Positions 1 through 7,322 of a stretch of DNA of 41,168 bases are shown here, in pieces. A program made the translations under genes and the position numbers. Positions within the stretch are counted from its first letter, which is position 1. Each line of letters opens with the position of its first letter. Location of the stretch: NCBI GenBank assembly GCA_001464215.1, contig LNEZ01000052.1:1-41168 (forward strand). The letters run 5' to 3'. Under the pieces are notes generated by a model, which worked only from the letters and a program-made list of their open reading frames with translations, ran no database searches and was not told where the DNA came from. Source of the DNA: Rhizobiales bacterium Ga0077548 (GTDB lineage Bacteria > Pseudomonadota > Alphaproteobacteria > Rhizobiales > Xanthobacteraceae).

Positions 1-308
1 ACGAGCATGACCGGCTCGATCAATTCGGAAAGCAGGCGCACGAGCGCGGCCAGAATTCCGAACACAATGCCCGCGAGCAGGCCGAGCACGAGCCCGCCGA
101 GTGCGGCAGTGAAAGTCGCCTGCATATGCGGCCAGATACGGCCCTCGAGAAAAAGGTCGCGGAGCGCGATGCCGACCGCGGAAGGTCGCGGCATATAAAG
201 CGGGTTCAGCCAGCCTAAAGTGCCGGCGTATTCCCAGAACGCAAGCAAGGCTCCGAGTGTCGCGAGTTGGCGGATGAGCGCGTAGCGGGGATGCAAAAGT
301 GTTTTCAT
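1..308 (-). CDS. ABC transporter permease, SsuC/TauC type (3' part outside window)
   Basis: This is the N-terminal part of an inner-membrane permease of the nitrate/sulfonate/taurine (NitT/TauT) import family. The visible 102 residues begin MKTLLHPRYAL, continue into a hydrophobic segment (about residues 15-35), then the LNPLYMPRPSAV region typical of SsuC/TauC permeases, then a second long hydrophobic stretch rich in Gly, Leu and Ala. The start ATG overlaps the stop of the upstream ATPase gene by four bases (ATGA), so the two are translationally coupled. The gene runs off the left edge, so the EAA loop that contacts the ATPase is not visible. Substrate cannot be told from this fragment. Confidence 0.85.
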   Translation of the reverse strand, partial: MKTLLHPRYALIRQLATLGALLAFWEYAGTLGWLNPLYMPRPSAVGIALRDLFLEGRIWPHMQATFTAALGGLVLGLLAGIVFGILAALVRLLSELIEPVML

Positions 309-1066
309 GCCGCCGCTCTTGGGCCGAAGCCGTTGCCTTCCACCTCGTGCGAAAGATCGTTCCAGAGTTTTTCCAGAAGCGGTGCGTAAGCCGGATGTAA
401 ACGTGCGCGGACCAGGTCGCGCGGCCGCGGAATCGGGATCGTATATTGCTGCGAGATTTTAGCGCGCGGGCCTTGCGACAGAAGATAGACCACATCGGAG
501 AGCGAGATCGCTTCCTCGAGATCGTGGGTGACAAGCAGCACCGCGATTTTCTTCTTTTCGACCAGCTGGACGACGTCCTGAATGATTTTCGTGCGTACGA
601 TCGCGTCGAGCGAGGCGAACGGCTCGTCCATCAGAATGAGTTTCGGCTCCAGTGCGAGCACCTGTGCGAGCGCGACCCGCTTGCGCTGTCCGCCGGAAAG
701 GCGGCGCGGGTAGCGGTCTTCAAGCCCTTCGAGACCGAGGCTCGTGAGCCATTCGTCGGCTTTCTTCAGCGCCTCCGCTTTCGGAACGCCGCGAAAGCGC
801 AGGCCGAGCGCCACGTTCTGTCTGGCGGTGCGCCAAGGCAGGAGCGCGTCGTCCTGAAACAGAATACCGACTTCGGATTTCGGGCGTCCGAGATCGACCG
901 AGCCTTCGAACGGTTTCTGCAATCCCATCGCGGCGCGCAGCAGCGACGACTTGCCGGAGCCCGAAGGCCCGACGAGGCTTACGAATTGTCCGTTGCCGAC
1001 CTGAAGGCTTGCCCCTTCGAGGACGGGCTCGCCGCCATAGGAAAGGGAGACGTTACTGACGCGCAA
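305..1066 (-). CDS. ABC transporter ATP-binding protein, SsuB/TauB type
   Basis: This is the cytoplasmic ATPase that powers a NitT/TauT-type importer with the adjacent binding protein and permease. In 253 residues it has Walker A GPSGSGKSS (33-41), Q-loop Gln71, signature LSGGQ (123-127), Walker B LILMDEP (143-149) with catalytic Glu148, and H-loop His181. Length is normal for the family. The only start that fits is TTG: the ATG at 1073-1071 (overlapping the upstream stop as TAATG) opens a stub of six codons in another frame. A GGAGGA Shine-Dalgarno lies about nine bases upstream of the TTG, inside the end of the binding-protein gene. The substrate is unknown; sulfonates, taurine, nitrate and riboflavin or pyrimidine precursors are all possible. 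Confidence 0.9.
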   Translation of the reverse strand: MRVSNVSLSYGGEPVLEGASLQVGNGQFVSLVGPSGSGKSSLLRAAMGLQKPFEGSVDLGRPKSEVGILFQDDALLPWRTARQNVALGLRFRGVPKAEALKKADEWLTSLGLEGLEDRYPRRLSGGQRKRVALAQVLALEPKLILMDEPFASLDAIVRTKIIQDVVQLVEKKKIAVLLVTHDLEEAISLSDVVYLLSQGPRAKISQQYTIPIPRPRDLVRARLHPAYAPLLEKLWNDLSHEVEGNGFGPRAAA

Positions 1067-1072
1067 GAAACA

Positions 1073-2140
1073 TTATCCTCCGGCGATGGAGGTGTCGTGC
1101 AGGCCGCCGATATTCGTGTCCGCTTTGATGAGGCCGCCGACCACGAGCGAATTCGCGACGCGTTTCACCGCCTCGGCGTCAATGCCGACCGTTTCGGGAT
1201 AGAGCGAGTTACGGTAGCGGACGAGAATTTCGCCGAGCTGCCTGGTGTCGAGACCCGTGGTCATTTCCTTAGGGAAGGAACTGACAAGCTGCTCGCCTGA
1301 CAAGGTGCGAAGGCCTTTCAGCGCTTCGGCAAGACCTTTCACGAGTCCGGTCATGTCGGCGCGGCGCTCGTTGAATTCTTTCGCACGGACGGCAACACCC
1401 ATGAACTCATAGGCACCGCCCAGGAATTTGTTGGCGTCGTTGGTATCCATCGCGTTCACGATCACGCGCGAACCGGCAGCCTGAAGAATACTTAGGGCAG
1501 GTTCCTGTACCAGTCCGGCATCGACATCGCCGCGGCGCACCGCTTCCAGCAGGTTCACACCGAGGGTGGCGAACTGCACGCTGTTGGTGTCGGCATTCGC
1601 TTGCTTGAGCAGAAAGAGAAGGAGTGCATGATCGGCATTCCCGAGCGCGGAAACGCCGACGGTTTTGCCCTCCAAGTCTTTCACGGTCTTGATCTTGTCC
1701 GCGCCCTTCGGCGTGGTGACGAGCGCGAAGAGGGGCAGGCGGCCGGTAACGGCGAAGCGCTTGATCTCGGCGCCTTTTGAGTAAGCCTGAATCGCGACGT
1801 CGAGCGCCGTTGCCGCGTAATCGACGGCGCCGCCGACGAGGGCCTGCATCGCAGCGCTGCCGCCACGCGTGTAGATCAACTCGACATCGAGACCCTGATT
1901 TTTCCAATAGCCCGCCGAGCGCGCCACTTCGTAGGGCACGCCGCAAAGGATCTGGCTGCAATAAGCGAGCTTCACGGGCTTTAGCGTTTGCGAGGTCGCG
2001 GCGCCGGTGCCTGAGAGCGCGCCGGCGATAACAGCGGCGCCTTTCAGCACCGAGCGGCGCGAAACGTCAGGTGCCGCGATTTCCTTGCTCGACTTAATGC
2101 CCTTGGGAACGCTGGCCTGGTTTTCGTCGCAGCAGCTCAT
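1073..2140 (-). CDS. ABC transporter substrate-binding protein, SsuA/TauA/NMT1 type, Tat-exported
   Basis: This is the periplasmic binding protein of the import system. The 355-residue protein has a twin-arginine signal: S27-R28-R29-S30-V31-L32-K33 followed by a small hydrophobic Ala/Gly segment to about residue 50. The mature part has the NMT1/SsuA pattern (VKLAYCSQILCGVPYEVARSAGYW near the start, a GGSAAMQALVGGAVDYA hinge, GKTVGVSALGNA). The 26 residues before the twin arginines begin MSCCDENQ, an unusual Cys-rich extension for a Tat signal. It is first in a tight unit of three transporter genes (7 bp to the TTG of the ATPase). A GGAG Shine-Dalgarno six bases before ATG abuts a 15-bp stem in the leader (see 2151-2195). 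Ligand cannot be predicted. Confidence 0.88.
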   Translation of the reverse strand: MSCCDENQASVPKGIKSSKEIAAPDVSRRSVLKGAAVIAGALSGTGAATSQTLKPVKLAYCSQILCGVPYEVARSAGYWKNQGLDVELIYTRGGSAAMQALVGGAVDYAATALDVAIQAYSKGAEIKRFAVTGRLPLFALVTTPKGADKIKTVKDLEGKTVGVSALGNADHALLLFLLKQANADTNSVQFATLGVNLLEAVRRGDVDAGLVQEPALSILQAAGSRVIVNAMDTNDANKFLGGAYEFMGVAVRAKEFNERRADMTGLVKGLAEALKGLRTLSGEQLVSSFPKEMTTGLDTRQLGEILVRYRNSLYPETVGIDAEAVKRVANSLVVGGLIKADTNIGGLHDTSIAGG

Positions 2141-2150
2141 GAGGCGCTCC

Positions 2151-2195
2151 GTTGAGTTTCCGGGTTTTTATTCTCATACACCCGGAAATCTCAAC
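2151..2195 (-). promoter_or_regulatory. Leader hairpin next to the ribosome binding site of the binding-protein gene
   Basis: GTTGAGTTTCCGGGT (2151-2165) pairs with ACCCGGAAATCTCAAC (2180-2195), 15 base pairs with a single bulged base, loop of 14. In the minus-strand transcript the base of the stem touches GGAG (2150-2147), the ribosome binding site of the binding-protein gene. A TATACT box at 2218-2213 on the same strand could be its -10, with no clear -35. It may be a terminator for the upstream dehydrogenase, a translation-control element, or an operator. It lacks a T-tract on the minus strand (GGAGCGCC follows), which argues against a simple terminator. Confidence 0.5.
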
Positions 2196-2240
2196 AGACA
2201 ATCGCCGTCAAAAGTATAAATCTACGACACTATTCCGTGA

Positions 2241-2999
2241 TTATCCGCGTCCGACGAACGGCATCTTCGTCGCCATCACGTTCATGAAGAGCACGTTCGC
2301 GTCGAGCGGCAGCGAAGCGATGTAAACGATCGCATTCGCGACGTGCTCGACCGCAACGCGCGGCTCGACCTTGGTCGATCCATCCGGCTGCAACACGCCG
2401 TTTGCCATGCGCTCGGTCATCGGCGTGACCGCGTTGCCAATGTCGATCTGGCTGCAGGCGATGTCGTAGGCGCGTCCATCAAGTGCGGTCGCGCGCGTGA
2501 GACCGGAAACCGCGTGCTTCGTCGACGTGTAAGGCGAGGAGAAGGGGCGCGGTGCGTAAGCGGAGATCGAGCCGTTGTTGATGATGCGGCCGCCGCGCGG
2601 GTTCTGATCCTTCATGATCTTGAAGGCTTCCTGCGTGCAGACGAAGGGGCCGGTAAGGTTCGCGGCAACGGTTGCGTTCCAGTCTTCCAGTTTGACGTCT
2701 TCGAGCGGCACCGGCGGTGTGCCGCGGCCAGCGTTGTTGAAGATCACGTCGAGACGGCCGTATTTCTCTTTGGTCTTGGCGAACAGCGCTTTGACCTGCG
2801 CGGGATCACCCACATCGGTCGGCACCACGAGGCATTCGGCTCCTGCCGCAGTGATTTCTTTTGCGACTTCATCGAGCGCGCTCTTGGTGCGGCTCGCGAT
2901 CACGAGGTTAAAGCCCGCTTTCGCTAGCGCCACCGCCGACGCCCGTCCGATGCCGGAACCCGCACCCGTGACCAATGCAATTTTACGCGAAGAAGCCAT
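2241..2999 (-). CDS. SDR family NAD(P)-dependent oxidoreductase
   Basis: A 252-residue classical short-chain dehydrogenase, cytoplasmic, oxidising an alcohol or reducing a ketone with NAD(P). Visible are the nucleotide-binding TGAGSGIG (11-18), NNAG (88-91), catalytic Ser144, and Tyr157/Lys161 of the YxxxK motif. Arg37 in IASRTKS after the second strand favours NADP(H), as an inference. Substrate is not evident. It lies 100 bp upstream of the ABC binding-protein gene on the same strand and 33 bp downstream of the Anbu gene; co-transcription with either is possible but not shown. Start ATG has only a weak AGTGAAGG-like Shine-Dalgarno upstream. Confidence 0.9.
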   Translation of the reverse strand: MASSRKIALVTGAGSGIGRASAVALAKAGFNLVIASRTKSALDEVAKEITAAGAECLVVPTDVGDPAQVKALFAKTKEKYGRLDVIFNNAGRGTPPVPLEDVKLEDWNATVAANLTGPFVCTQEAFKIMKDQNPRGGRIINNGSISAYAPRPFSSPYTSTKHAVSGLTRATALDGRAYDIACSQIDIGNAVTPMTERMANGVLQPDGSTKVEPRVAVEHVANAIVYIASLPLDANVLFMNVMATKMPFVGRG

Positions 3000-3032
3000 T
3001 CGCCTTCACTCCCTGAGATTTTGTTTTCGTGA

Positions 3033-3914
3033 TTATCGTTTCGGTTTCTGCTGTTGCAGAACTTTCGCCGTATGCTGACCTGCGGTCAATTGCGCGCTTG
3101 CAGCATTGGCGTGTGCGCCGGTGCGCGGCAGCACGGTGTCGATCGCTTCCGGTATCGACATCTGCTCGACAGGCCGCGTCGCATAAGGCGGGCGGGGGAT
3201 TGCGATATGCGCCGCGCGCAGTGCTGCCGACCAGCGCTCGCGCAGATCGGTGAAATAAGGCTCGCCGGGCATGATGCGATAATTCAATTCGATGCCGAAT
3301 GTATCGCGGCGAATGACGGCAATATCGATCGGCAGGCCGACCGCGAGATTCGAGCGCATAGTCGAATCCATCGAGATCAGACCGATTTTGAGTGCATCAT
3401 AAAGATCGGTTTCGTAATTCACCGCACGGTCGAGGATCGGCTTGCCGTATTTGTGCTCGCCGATTTGCAGATAAGGAGTGTCGGTCGTGCACTCGATAAA
3501 GTTGCCGGCGGCATAGACCATGAAGAGGCGTAGCCGCCTGCCTTCGACCTGACCGCCGAACAGGAAGGACACATCGAAATTGATCTCGGTGTCTTCCATG
3601 AATTTTGCGTCGCTCTCATAAACCATGCGCACGGCGCGGCCCACGCGCTGGGCCGCCTGAAACATGGTCGGCGCATCGGCGAGCCGCTCGCGCTCGCCGG
3701 TCTCTGGATTTTCGATGCCTTCAGAGAGCAGGCTCACGACCGTCTGCGAAATCGAAAGATTGCCGGCAGAGGCGAGCGCCATCACGCGCTTGCCCGGCTC
3801 CTCGAACAAATGGAGTTTGCGGAAGGTCGAGATGTTGTCGAGACCCGCGTTGGTGCGCGTGTCGCCGATCATCACGATCCCGTCGCGAACGAGGATTCCG
3901 CAGCAATAGGTCAT
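3033..3914 (-). CDS. Anbu, proteasome-like NTN hydrolase (ancestral beta subunit)
   Basis: This is a bacterial proteasome-related protease of COG3484. After removal of Met1 the protein begins TYCCGILVRDG, so Thr1 is the expected nucleophile; Asp17 (GDTRTNAG) and Lys32 (FRKLH) are in the places of the proteasome Asp17/Lys33 pair. I chose the ATG at 3914, not a longer reading that would start at 3974, because autoprocessing-free exposure of Thr1 requires this start. The 293-residue protein has a C-terminal tail of about 50 residues rich in Ala, Gln, Pro and Lys beyond the conserved core. It is last in the four-gene Anbu operon, 78 bp after the transglutaminase-like gene. Anbu is known from structures to form open ring or helix assemblies; its physiological substrate was not settled to my knowledge. 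Confidence 0.92.
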   Translation of the reverse strand: MTYCCGILVRDGIVMIGDTRTNAGLDNISTFRKLHLFEEPGKRVMALASAGNLSISQTVVSLLSEGIENPETGERERLADAPTMFQAAQRVGRAVRMVYESDAKFMEDTEINFDVSFLFGGQVEGRRLRLFMVYAAGNFIECTTDTPYLQIGEHKYGKPILDRAVNYETDLYDALKIGLISMDSTMRSNLAVGLPIDIAVIRRDTFGIELNYRIMPGEPYFTDLRERWSAALRAAHIAIPRPPYATRPVEQMSIPEAIDTVLPRTGAHANAASAQLTAGQHTAKVLQQQKPKR

Positions 3915-3992
3915 CGACTCAAGAGCTTCCCAAGTACCGGGGGCGGAGTATGCCCGACCGCTGCACCGCGGCAAGAGCGGCCTTTTGTAGGG

Positions 3993-4820
3993 TTATTGCT
4001 GCGACTGTTTGCTCGCCTGATCCACGGTCACTTTCACAGCCATGGCTTCACCCTGACCGCCATAACGCGTGCCCCGGACGGGGGCGGCGGCCAGATAATC
4101 CAGCCCGGTTGCAATCCGGACATGGGCCTCAGTCGCGCAGATGCCGTTCGCCGGGTCGAAGGCGATCCAGCCGAGATCGGGCAAGAAGGCCTCGGTCCAG
4201 GCGTGGCCCGACTCCATATTCACGATGCCGTCGCCACGCAGGAAATAGCCGCCGACATAGCGCGCGGGAATTTTCAGGTGACGCGCGGCCGAGCAAAAAA
4301 TATGTGCGTAGTCCTGGCAGACGCCGTGCCGGTTCGCGAAGGCCTGCTGCGCGGTAGTCGAGGGTACGGTGGCATTCACGTCGAACGTGAAGTTCGCATA
4401 GATCGCCTGCTGAAGCGCGTGCAAGGTTTCGAGTGCAGGGCTCTTGCCGTCGCCAAGGATCTCGTTGGCCCAATCCGTGATCGCGGTATTCGGCATCGTC
4501 AGATCGGTCTGCCGCAGATAGAATGACGGCGGGAATTTTTCGCGCGTGCCGCGCACGATGCCGTGCGTATCCTGCGTTTCGACTTCGCCGGCAACGCGCA
4601 CGGCCAGTTCCGAGATCGGCCCGTCAACCGTGAACGTATGCGTGAGATTGCCGAACGCATCTTCGCGCGGCTCGACCCGGCAATCCTCGGAAACTTCCAC
4701 GCGCCAGCGCACGACATATTGCCCGTCGTGATTGCGAGGCATCAGGCGCAGAATCTGGATCGCCTTGGTCGCAGGCGTGTCGTAACGATAAATAGTTTCG
4801 TGCGCGATCCGGATTCGCAT
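3993..4820 (-). CDS. Transglutaminase-like protein of the Anbu operon
   Basis: A 275-residue protein with an N-terminal bacterial transglutaminase-associated beta domain (about 1-100) and a transglutaminase core. The papain-like triad is visible: Cys168 in RHGVCQDYAH, His206 in SGHAWTEAF and Asp222 in IAFDPANG. This fold catalyses amide cleavage or transfer. No signal peptide is seen, so it should be cytoplasmic like its neighbours (family COG1305). The start ATG at 4820 follows a GAAGAAGAA purine run and lies 11 bp after the alpha-E stop. In Anbu operons this protein, alpha-E and the ATP-grasp protein are regular partners; it may hydrolyse or attach the product of the ligase. That last step is inference. 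Confidence 0.92.
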   Translation of the reverse strand: MRIRIAHETIYRYDTPATKAIQILRLMPRNHDGQYVVRWRVEVSEDCRVEPREDAFGNLTHTFTVDGPISELAVRVAGEVETQDTHGIVRGTREKFPPSFYLRQTDLTMPNTAITDWANEILGDGKSPALETLHALQQAIYANFTFDVNATVPSTTAQQAFANRHGVCQDYAHIFCSAARHLKIPARYVGGYFLRGDGIVNMESGHAWTEAFLPDLGWIAFDPANGICATEAHVRIATGLDYLAAAPVRGTRYGGQGEAMAVKVTVDQASKQSQQ

Positions 4821-4831
4821 TTCTTCTTCGC

Positions 4832-5773
4832 TTAGATGAGATACTGATCGCCGATCGCGTTGCCGACGCGATTGTTCTCGGCCAGGAATTGCGTGATGAA
4901 CTCGTGCAGGCCGGACTGGAAGATATCTTCCATCTTGCCGTTCTCGAGCTTGCTTGTCGTCGCACGCGCGAGCCGCTGCGCTTGGCCTTGTCTTCCATAG
5001 AATTGGGCAAGGTCATCCAGATAGCGGTTGATGTTTTCGTAGCAGCTTGCGAGCGAGCGCGGCATTTGCCGATTGAGAATAAGAAGATCTGCCACCAGCC
5101 ACGGCTTCACGCTGTCGCGGTAAACCCAATGATAGCTGGTGCGCGCGGAGACCGAGCGCAAAATCGACGCCCACTGGAAGTAGTCGAGCGGGCCGCCGAC
5201 CTGCGCCTCGCGCGGCAGCAAGACATGATACTTCACGTCGAGAATGCGGGCGGTGGCGTCCGCGCGCTCGACGAGGAAGCCAAGACGCGAGAACCAGTAC
5301 GCGTCGTTTCTGAGCATCGTGCGGAAAGAAGTGCCGTCGAAGCGCACCGACGTTTCCATGACGAAATTCAGAAAGCGCGTGAACTCTTCGCGCGTGATGC
5401 GCTTCGGATCGTAGCGATGCAGTTCATGCCATGCCGAATTAATTGAATCCCACATCTCGCCGGTGAGGGCAGTGCGCACCGAGCGCGCGTTGGTGCGTGC
5501 AATCTCCAGGCAGTTTCTGATCGAAGCGGGGTTCTCTGGCGAGAACGCGAGCCATTCCGTTACCGTGCGTTCGTTCGCTTCTTTGTAATTTTCACCGAAA
5601 GAAATAACCGAGCCGGCGGTTGCGATCGCCGACTCCCATTCGTTGGTTTCGCTGCCATAGCCTTGCGGGAGCGCAGAGAGCCGATAGGTGGCGTCGAGAA
5701 TGCGCGCGAGGCATTCGGCGCGTTCCACATAACGCGAGAGCCAATAGAGGTTGCTTGCGGTGCGTGAGAGCAT
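4832..5773 (-). CDS. Alpha-E domain protein of the Anbu operon
   Basis: A 313-residue, mainly helical cytoplasmic protein of the alpha-E family (COG2307, PF04168), recognised by its start MLSRTASNLYWLSRYVERAE and by repeated helical segments carrying conserved Glu and Arg (for example FLVERADATARILDVKYH). No catalytic function is established for the family. It is almost always encoded next to a circularly permuted ATP-grasp protein, and in some genomes the two are fused, so a direct partnership is likely. Here the ATP-grasp stop and this ATG are separated by one base (TGATATG), indicating coupled translation. Confidence 0.92.
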   Translation of the reverse strand: MLSRTASNLYWLSRYVERAECLARILDATYRLSALPQGYGSETNEWESAIATAGSVISFGENYKEANERTVTEWLAFSPENPASIRNCLEIARTNARSVRTALTGEMWDSINSAWHELHRYDPKRITREEFTRFLNFVMETSVRFDGTSFRTMLRNDAYWFSRLGFLVERADATARILDVKYHVLLPREAQVGGPLDYFQWASILRSVSARTSYHWVYRDSVKPWLVADLLILNRQMPRSLASCYENINRYLDDLAQFYGRQGQAQRLARATTSKLENGKMEDIFQSGLHEFITQFLAENNRVGNAIGDQYLI

Positions 5774-5774
5774 A

Positions 5775-7235
5775 TCAGCGATCCAGCACCCAGGTGTCTT
5801 TTGTGCCGCCGCCTTGGCTTGAGTTCACGACGAGCGAGCCTTTGGAAAGTGCGACACGCGTCAGCCCACCCGGCACGATGCGAACCTTGTCTCGGCCCGT
5901 CAGCACGAAGGGGCGAAGATCGACATGACGCGGCGCGATGCCTTCTTCCACGAACGTGGGGCAGGTGGAGAGCGCCAGCGTCGGCTGCGCGATGAAGCCT
6001 TCAGGTTGCGCTTTCACTTTCGCGGCGAAATTCTCGATCGTCTTCTTGTCGGCGGCGGGGCCGATCAGCATACCGTAGCCGCCGGAGCCGTGTACTTCCT
6101 TCACGACGAGCTTGTCGATGTTGTCGAGCACATATTTCAAATGTTCGGGCTCGCGGCAGCGGTGCGTCTCGACATTCTTCAAAATCGGTTCTTCGCCGAG
6201 ATAGAATTTGATGATGTCGGGCATATAGCTATAGACGGCCTTGTCGTCCGCAATCCCGGTGCCGGGCGCGTTTGCAAGCGTCACGTTGCCGGCCTGATAG
6301 ACCGACATCAGTCCCGGCACGCCGAGCATCGAGTCCGGCCGGAATGCGAGCGGATCGATGAAGTCGTCGTCAACCCGGCGATAGATGACGTCCACGCGCT
6401 TCGGACCTTCGGTCGTGCGCATATAAAGCATATCGCCTTTGACAAACATATCGCGGCCTTCGACCAGTTCGCAGCCGAGTTTGTCCGCGAGAAACGAATG
6501 TTCGTAGTAAGCCGAGTTGTAGATGCCGGGTGTCATCAACACCACAGTCGGCTCGCCGGATGAAGTGAGCGGTGCCACTGATTTCAACGTCGCAAGCAGA
6601 TCGTCCGCATAGTTTTCAACCGGCGCGACCGGATGATCGATGAACAGTTCCGGAAATAGCCGTAGCATGATCTCGCGATTTTCCAGCATATAAGACACGC
6701 CGGAAGGCACGCGCGCATTGTCTTCGAGCACGTAGAAGTTGTCGGGATCGACGCGCACGACATCGATGCCCGCGATCATCACGTAAATATTGTGCGGAAC
6801 GGCCTGTCCGTTCATCTCGGGTCGGAAAACCGGATTACCGAAGATCAGTTCTTCGGGAACGATTCCTGCGCGCAGGATTTCTCGCTTGTTGTACGCGTCG
6901 TGCAGATACGCGTTCAGCGCCTTCACGCGCTGCTCGAGGCCGCGCGAAAGTTTTTGCCATTCGCCTCGATTCAGAATGCGCGGAATGATGTCGAAGGGGA
7001 TAAGCCGCTCGGTCGATGCTGCTTCGCCGTAAACCGCAAACGTGATGCCGATGCGGCGGAAGATGAACTCGGCTTCCTTGCGGCGGTAGTCGAGAACGTC
7101 TTTCGGAATGTTATCGAGCCAGAAGGCAAGCTGTTGATAGGCGGGCCGGATCGAGCCGTCAGGCGCACGCATCTCGTCGAAAAAGGAAGGGCTACGCGAT
7201 GACAATTCCGGCTCCGGTCTTCTGCCTGCAATCAT
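5775..7235 (-). CDS. Circularly permuted ATP-grasp ligase of the Anbu operon
   Basis: A 486-residue protein of COG2308 (CP_ATPgrasp families). Features that fit are DVVRVDPDNFYVLEDNARVP, NAPGTGIADDKAVY, the Gly-rich loop VVKEVHGSGGYGMLIGP and the late metal/ATP region RHVDLRPFVL. ATP-grasp enzymes activate a carboxylate as acyl phosphate and form an amide; in this family the order of domains is permuted and the substrate is unknown. It is the first gene of the unit ATP-grasp, alpha-E, transglutaminase, Anbu. Computational work (Iyer, Aravind and colleagues on amidoligases) proposed peptide or peptide-tag synthesis for such operons. Start ATG has no strong Shine-Dalgarno; an imperfect hairpin (GCCA/TGGC arms) directly precedes it. 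Confidence 0.92.
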   Translation of the reverse strand: MIAGRRPEPELSSRSPSFFDEMRAPDGSIRPAYQQLAFWLDNIPKDVLDYRRKEAEFIFRRIGITFAVYGEAASTERLIPFDIIPRILNRGEWQKLSRGLEQRVKALNAYLHDAYNKREILRAGIVPEELIFGNPVFRPEMNGQAVPHNIYVMIAGIDVVRVDPDNFYVLEDNARVPSGVSYMLENREIMLRLFPELFIDHPVAPVENYADDLLATLKSVAPLTSSGEPTVVLMTPGIYNSAYYEHSFLADKLGCELVEGRDMFVKGDMLYMRTTEGPKRVDVIYRRVDDDFIDPLAFRPDSMLGVPGLMSVYQAGNVTLANAPGTGIADDKAVYSYMPDIIKFYLGEEPILKNVETHRCREPEHLKYVLDNIDKLVVKEVHGSGGYGMLIGPAADKKTIENFAAKVKAQPEGFIAQPTLALSTCPTFVEEGIAPRHVDLRPFVLTGRDKVRIVPGGLTRVALSKGSLVVNSSQGGGTKDTWVLDR

Positions 7236-7322
7236 GCCAGCCTATGGGCTCTGGCGCAAAAGGCAGCAGCGCTTAGGCGTTAGGCAACGCGCTCAAGGAT
7301 TAAGCGTTCCGGAGGAGGGACG

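Noticed and set aside
2151..2195. Guanidine (mini-ykkC) riboswitch before the ABC binding-protein gene
   Set aside because: Only one hairpin is present and its loop lacks the ACGR sequence; the TPP core is also absent.
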